The translations under genes were made by a program, and so were the position numbers. DNA of 7,285 nucleotides from an uncultured Sphingomonadales bacterium (GTDB lineage: Bacteria; Pseudomonadota; Alphaproteobacteria; Sphingomonadales; Sphingomonadaceae), in NCBI GenBank assembly GCA_937898525.1, contig CALCBC010000119.1, positions 1 to 7,285 of the forward strand, given 5' to 3'. How positions within the stretch are numbered: the first letter of the stretch is position 1; each line of letters starts with the position of its first letter. Below are positions 5,479-7,285 of the stretch, in pieces. The notes below the pieces were generated by a model. It saw nothing but the letters and a program-made list of their open reading frames with translations, ran no database searches and was not told where the DNA came from.

Positions 5479-6263
5479 TGCGCCACCAAGGGAAGACGAT
5501 GATCGTGACCGGCGCCGCGGGCGCGATCGGCTTCGCCACCGCCGAGATCCTCGCCCGCGAAGGCGCGCGCGTGATGCTCGTCGACATCGCCGCCGACCGG
5601 CTCGAGCAGTGCACCGAAGCCCTGCGCTCGGCGGGGCACGACGCGGTCGGCTACGTCGCCGACTGCGCCGACGAAGCGGCGGTCGAGGGCTACGTCCACG
5701 CGGCAATGGGCTCGTTCGGGCGCATCGACGGGTTCTTCAACAACGCCGGCATCGAAGGCAGCCTTGCGCCGACGCACGAATACGACATTGCCGAATTCGA
5801 CAAGATCATCCGCGTAAACCTGCGCTCGATGTTCCTCGGCCTGCGCTTCGTCATCCCGCACATGGTCGCGGCCGGCAGGGGCGCGGTGGTCAACACCGCC
5901 TCGATCGGCTCGGAGCGCGGCCTCGCCGGCGCCTGCGCCTACAACGCAGCCAAGCACGGCGTCGTCGGCCTGACCCGCACCGCGGCGAGCGAGGTCGCGC
6001 AGAAGGGCGTGCGGGTGAACTGCGTCGAGCCCGGCGTGATCGAGACCCCGCTGCTCGTCGGCATGCTCGAACAGATGTTCGACGGCGATGTCCAGGCCGG
6101 GATGGACAAGCTCGGCCAGGTCGCCACGCTCAACCGCGTCGGCCAGCCGCGCGAGGTCGGCGACGTGGTCAGCTTCCTGCTGTCGGACGAGGCGAGCTAC
6201 GTCAACGGCGCCCGCTGGGAGATCGACGGCGGCGCGCTGGCAACGATCCGCAACGACGTCTAG
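5475..6263 (+). CDS. Short-chain dehydrogenase/reductase (SDR), canonical active site
   Basis: This 262-aa classical SDR has every expected motif: TGAAGAIG (12-19), Asp37 after the second strand (NAD preference), NNAG (89-92), the full catalytic tetrad Asn115, Ser143, Tyr156 and Lys160 (YNAAK), and the PG motif after VNCVEPG. The C-terminal LLSDEASYVNGARWEIDGG is typical. It probably oxidises a secondary alcohol to a ketone, or the reverse, in the cytoplasm. Two adjacent ATGs (5475 and 5478) both fit; GGAGG (5467-5471) lies 3 bases before the first and 6 before the second, so 5478 may be used. It overlaps the 70-aa gene and is presumably co-translated with it. It is clearly distinct from the first SDR, sharing only family-level motifs. 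Only 20 bases separate it from the convergent dps gene, and I see no clear terminator there. Confidence 0.92.
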   Translation: MMRHQGKTMIVTGAAGAIGFATAEILAREGARVMLVDIAADRLEQCTEALRSAGHDAVGYVADCADEAAVEGYVHAAMGSFGRIDGFFNNAGIEGSLAPTHEYDIAEFDKIIRVNLRSMFLGLRFVIPHMVAAGRGAVVNTASIGSERGLAGACAYNAAKHGVVGLTRTAASEVAQKGVRVNCVEPGVIETPLLVGMLEQMFDGDVQAGMDKLGQVATLNRVGQPREVGDVVSFLLSDEASYVNGARWEIDGGALATIRNDV

Positions 6264-6283
6264 AACTGCCGCCGGCGCGCCTC

Positions 6284-6781
6284 TCAGCCCTTGCGGCCGG
6301 CCTCGAACAGGAACCAGGCGCGTTCTTCGGCCTGGTCGGTCCAGTCGTCGATCACCGCGCTGGTGGCGTTGTCCTTCGCTTCCTCGGCGATCTCCTTGGC
6401 CTCGCGCAGCGCCTCGACGAGCTTGAGGTTGTCGTCGCGGAGCTCCTTCAGCATGTCCGCTGCGGAGACGAAGTCCTTGTCGTTGTCGGCGATCGTCTGC
6501 CGCCGGGCGATGTCGCCGATCGAGCGCAGCGTGGTGTTGCCGGTCTTGCGCACGCGTTCGGCGATCAGGTCGGTCGTGGCGAGGATCTGCGTCGCCTGCT
6601 CGTCGAGCATCAGGTGGTAGTCGCGGAAATGCGGCCCCGAGACGTGCCAGTGGAAGTTCTTGGTCTTGAGGTAGAGCGCGTAGCTGTCGGCGAGCACCCG
6701 GTTGAGCGCGTCCGCGACCGTGCGCGTGTCGTTCCGGTTGAGATCGGTCGGCGTGTTGAGCGCCGCGTTGGTTTCCGCCAT
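6284..6781 (-). CDS. dps: Dps: DNA-binding ferritin-like protein from starved cells
   Basis: The 165-aa protein is a Dps-family miniferritin. These form 12-subunit shells that oxidise Fe(II) with hydrogen peroxide, store the iron and often protect DNA. The inter-subunit ferroxidase residues are all present: His44, His56, Asp60, Asp71 and Glu75, in the pattern FHWH...GPHFRDYHLMLDEQ, with Trp45 after the first histidine as usual. The N-terminal 20 or so residues are a flexible tail with few basic residues, so DNA binding by the tail is not obvious. I chose the ATG at 6781 because GGAGG (6788-6792 on this strand) precedes it by 6 bases and homologues start near MAE/T; a longer frame to 6856 would include the promoter region. 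It is transcribed toward the second SDR and away from the 53-aa gene. A general-stress promoter candidate lies upstream. The gene is unlikely to be part of the catabolic set. Confidence 0.95.
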   Translation of the reverse strand: MAETNAALNTPTDLNRNDTRTVADALNRVLADSYALYLKTKNFHWHVSGPHFRDYHLMLDEQATQILATTDLIAERVRKTGNTTLRSIGDIARRQTIADNDKDFVSAADMLKELRDDNLKLVEALREAKEIAEEAKDNATSAVIDDWTDQAEERAWFLFEAGRKG

Positions 6782-6829
6782 CGCGTTCCTCCGTGTCTGA
6801 GGGGGTGAATACGTCCTTGCACCCCCCAC

Positions 6830-6854
6830 AACGATCCTGCCGCGCATTGGCTCC
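6830..6854 (-). promoter_or_regulatory. Candidate EcfG (general stress) promoter for dps
   Basis: On the minus strand GGAGC (6854-6850) is followed by exactly 16 bases and CGTT (6833-6830). The alphaproteobacterial EcfG consensus is GGAAC, 16-17 bases, CGTT, so there is one mismatch in the -35 element and none in the -10. Transcription would begin near 6822, giving a leader of about 40 bases before the dps ATG. Dps genes are recognised members of the PhyR-NepR-EcfG regulon in sphingomonads, which supports the call. Confidence 0.5.
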
Positions 6855-6869
6855 ACCGCATTGTGCGAG

Positions 6870-6895
6870 GGAACACCGCGCGGGTCTCGCCGGTT
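6870..6895 (+). promoter_or_regulatory. Weak candidate EcfG-type promoter for the 53-aa gene
   Basis: GGAAC (6870-6874) matches the EcfG -35 element exactly. After 16 bases comes CGGTT (6891-6895), one inserted G away from CGTT. The -10 would end only 8-9 bases before the ATG at 6904, so the transcript would have almost no leader. That agrees with the lack of a Shine-Dalgarno ahead of that ATG, but the imperfect -10 keeps this tentative. Confidence 0.28.
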
Positions 6896-6903
6896 ATCCG
6901 GGC

Positions 6904-7065
6904 ATGTCCCGCGACCTGACCGACGCCGAGATCGACGCCTACGCCGCGCACCACGGCCTGACCCTCGACCAGGCCCGCCGGCTGCTGGTCGAGCACGGCG
7001 AGGATGAAAGCGGCCTCGAGGAAGCGGTTCGCAGCCTGACGCACTTCCTCAAGTCGCCGTCATAG
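6904..7065 (+). CDS. Small hypothetical protein (53 aa), possibly stress-associated
   Basis: This encodes a short, acidic, helical protein: LTDAEIDAYAAHHGLTLDQARRLLVEHG (about 5-32) reads as two helices with a turn, followed by a third in LEEAVRSLTHFL. The layout faintly recalls DUF3606-type small proteins of alphaproteobacteria (a helix, then a G-[LV]-[ST]-x-x-[EQ]-[AL] turn), but I cannot assign it. No good Shine-Dalgarno precedes the ATG at 6904. The frame is open from a GTG at 6793, but that start would lie over the dps leader and add an unconvincing Pro/Cys/His-rich stretch. It is divergent from dps and 28 bases upstream of the DksA/TraR-like gene in the same direction, so those two are probably co-transcribed. 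Confidence 0.6.
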   Translation: MSRDLTDAEIDAYAAHHGLTLDQARRLLVEHGEDESGLEEAVRSLTHFLKSPS

Positions 7066-7093
7066 CGGGCGCAGCGGCGAAGAGGATCATGCG

Positions 7094-7285
7094 ATGGCAG
7101 GCGGCTGGACGCGCGACGGCGCGGTGCAGGACCAGATCGACGACACGGTCAAGGACGCGGTGCTGCGCGCCCGGGCCGAAACGCCGTTCGGGGAGAGCGC
7201 CGAGCATTGCGACGATTGCGGCGAGCGCATTCCGGGGCCGCGGCGCCGCGCGCTCCCCGGAGTGCGCACCTGCGTCGCCTGCCAG
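7094..7285 (+). CDS. DksA/TraR-family C4 zinc-finger protein (YbiI-like), 3' end missing
   Basis: The first 64 codons of a gene that runs off the window. The protein begins MAGGWTRDGAVQDQIDDTV and continues with RARAETPFGES, then a C4 zinc finger with Cys39, Cys42, Cys60 and Cys63 (CDDCG ... CVAC). This layout matches E. coli YbiI and related short DksA/TraR-like proteins (about 80-90 aa), including the I-P-x-x-R-R-x-A-x-P-G-V segment between the two cysteine pairs. It lacks the long N-terminal coiled coil of true DksA, so a DksA-like effect on RNA polymerase through the secondary channel should not be assumed. GAGGA (7082-7086) lies 7 bases before the ATG. An earlier ATG at 7089 is out of frame. 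All four zinc ligands are inside the window; roughly 20 codons are probably missing. Confidence 0.9.
   Translation, partial: MAGGWTRDGAVQDQIDDTVKDAVLRARAETPFGESAEHCDDCGERIPGPRRRALPGVRTCVACQ

Noticed and set aside
5218..5957. Minus-strand frames over the 70-aa gene and second SDR
   Set aside because: Arg-rich or Ala/Val-rich shadows with no motifs, opposite genes with Shine-Dalgarno sites and complete active sites.
6610..7044. Minus-strand frame of 144 codons crossing the dps start and the 53-aa gene
   Set aside because: It is out of frame with dps, includes the dps leader and promoter region, and has no recognisable domain.
7089..7091. ATG at 7089 as start of the DksA/TraR-like gene
   Set aside because: It is out of frame with the zinc-finger reading frame and only 2 bases from the GAGGA motif; the ATG at 7094 matches the YbiI-type N-terminus.

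Overview
The window is about 7.3 kb of very GC-rich, densely packed DNA with strong G/C third-position bias. Protein types, GTG starts, three kinds of palindromic intergenic repeat and an EcfG-like promoter ahead of a Dps gene together suggest an alphaproteobacterium, most likely a sphingomonad (Novosphingobium/Sphingobium/Erythrobacter relatives). This is inferred from recognisable patterns, not from a database search.

Bases 1-6263 hold a co-oriented (+) set of eight genes that looks catabolic. First comes a tightly coupled block of four: a carboxymuconolactone decarboxylase-family protein, two different NTF2/SnoaL-like small proteins and a short-chain dehydrogenase (SDR). Their junctions overlap by 1 or 4 nt or abut directly. 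Next, each preceded by a repeat-bearing gap, come a class C beta-lactamase-like serine hydrolase and a 520-aa FAD oxidoreductase of the phytoene desaturase/PYROXD2 type. After a perfect 12-bp hairpin follow a 70-aa protein with a hydrophobic tail and a second SDR, overlapping by 4 nt. No regulator, transporter or ring-cleaving oxygenase lies in the window. The enzyme mix (two NAD-type SDRs, a FAD oxidoreductase, a hydrolase, two possible isomerase/hydratase folds, a decarboxylase fold) would suit stepwise breakdown of an alicyclic, terpenoid, steroid-like or aromatic-derived compound, but the substrate cannot be read from the sequence.

Bases 6264-7285 are a different neighbourhood with stress and housekeeping character. 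A Dps ferritin-like gene on the minus strand converges on the second SDR. A divergent 53-aa gene follows, then the first 64 codons of a YbiI-type DksA/TraR zinc-finger protein that runs off the end. The dps upstream region carries a good general-stress (EcfG-type) promoter candidate, and a weaker one faces the 53-aa gene.

The gaps are the most unusual part. Each of the three larger gaps in the catabolic set, and the window start, holds G/C-rich inverted repeats, of three types. One contains a textbook G-quadruplex motif. I see no rRNA, tRNA, CRISPR array, transposase gene or obvious defence system.
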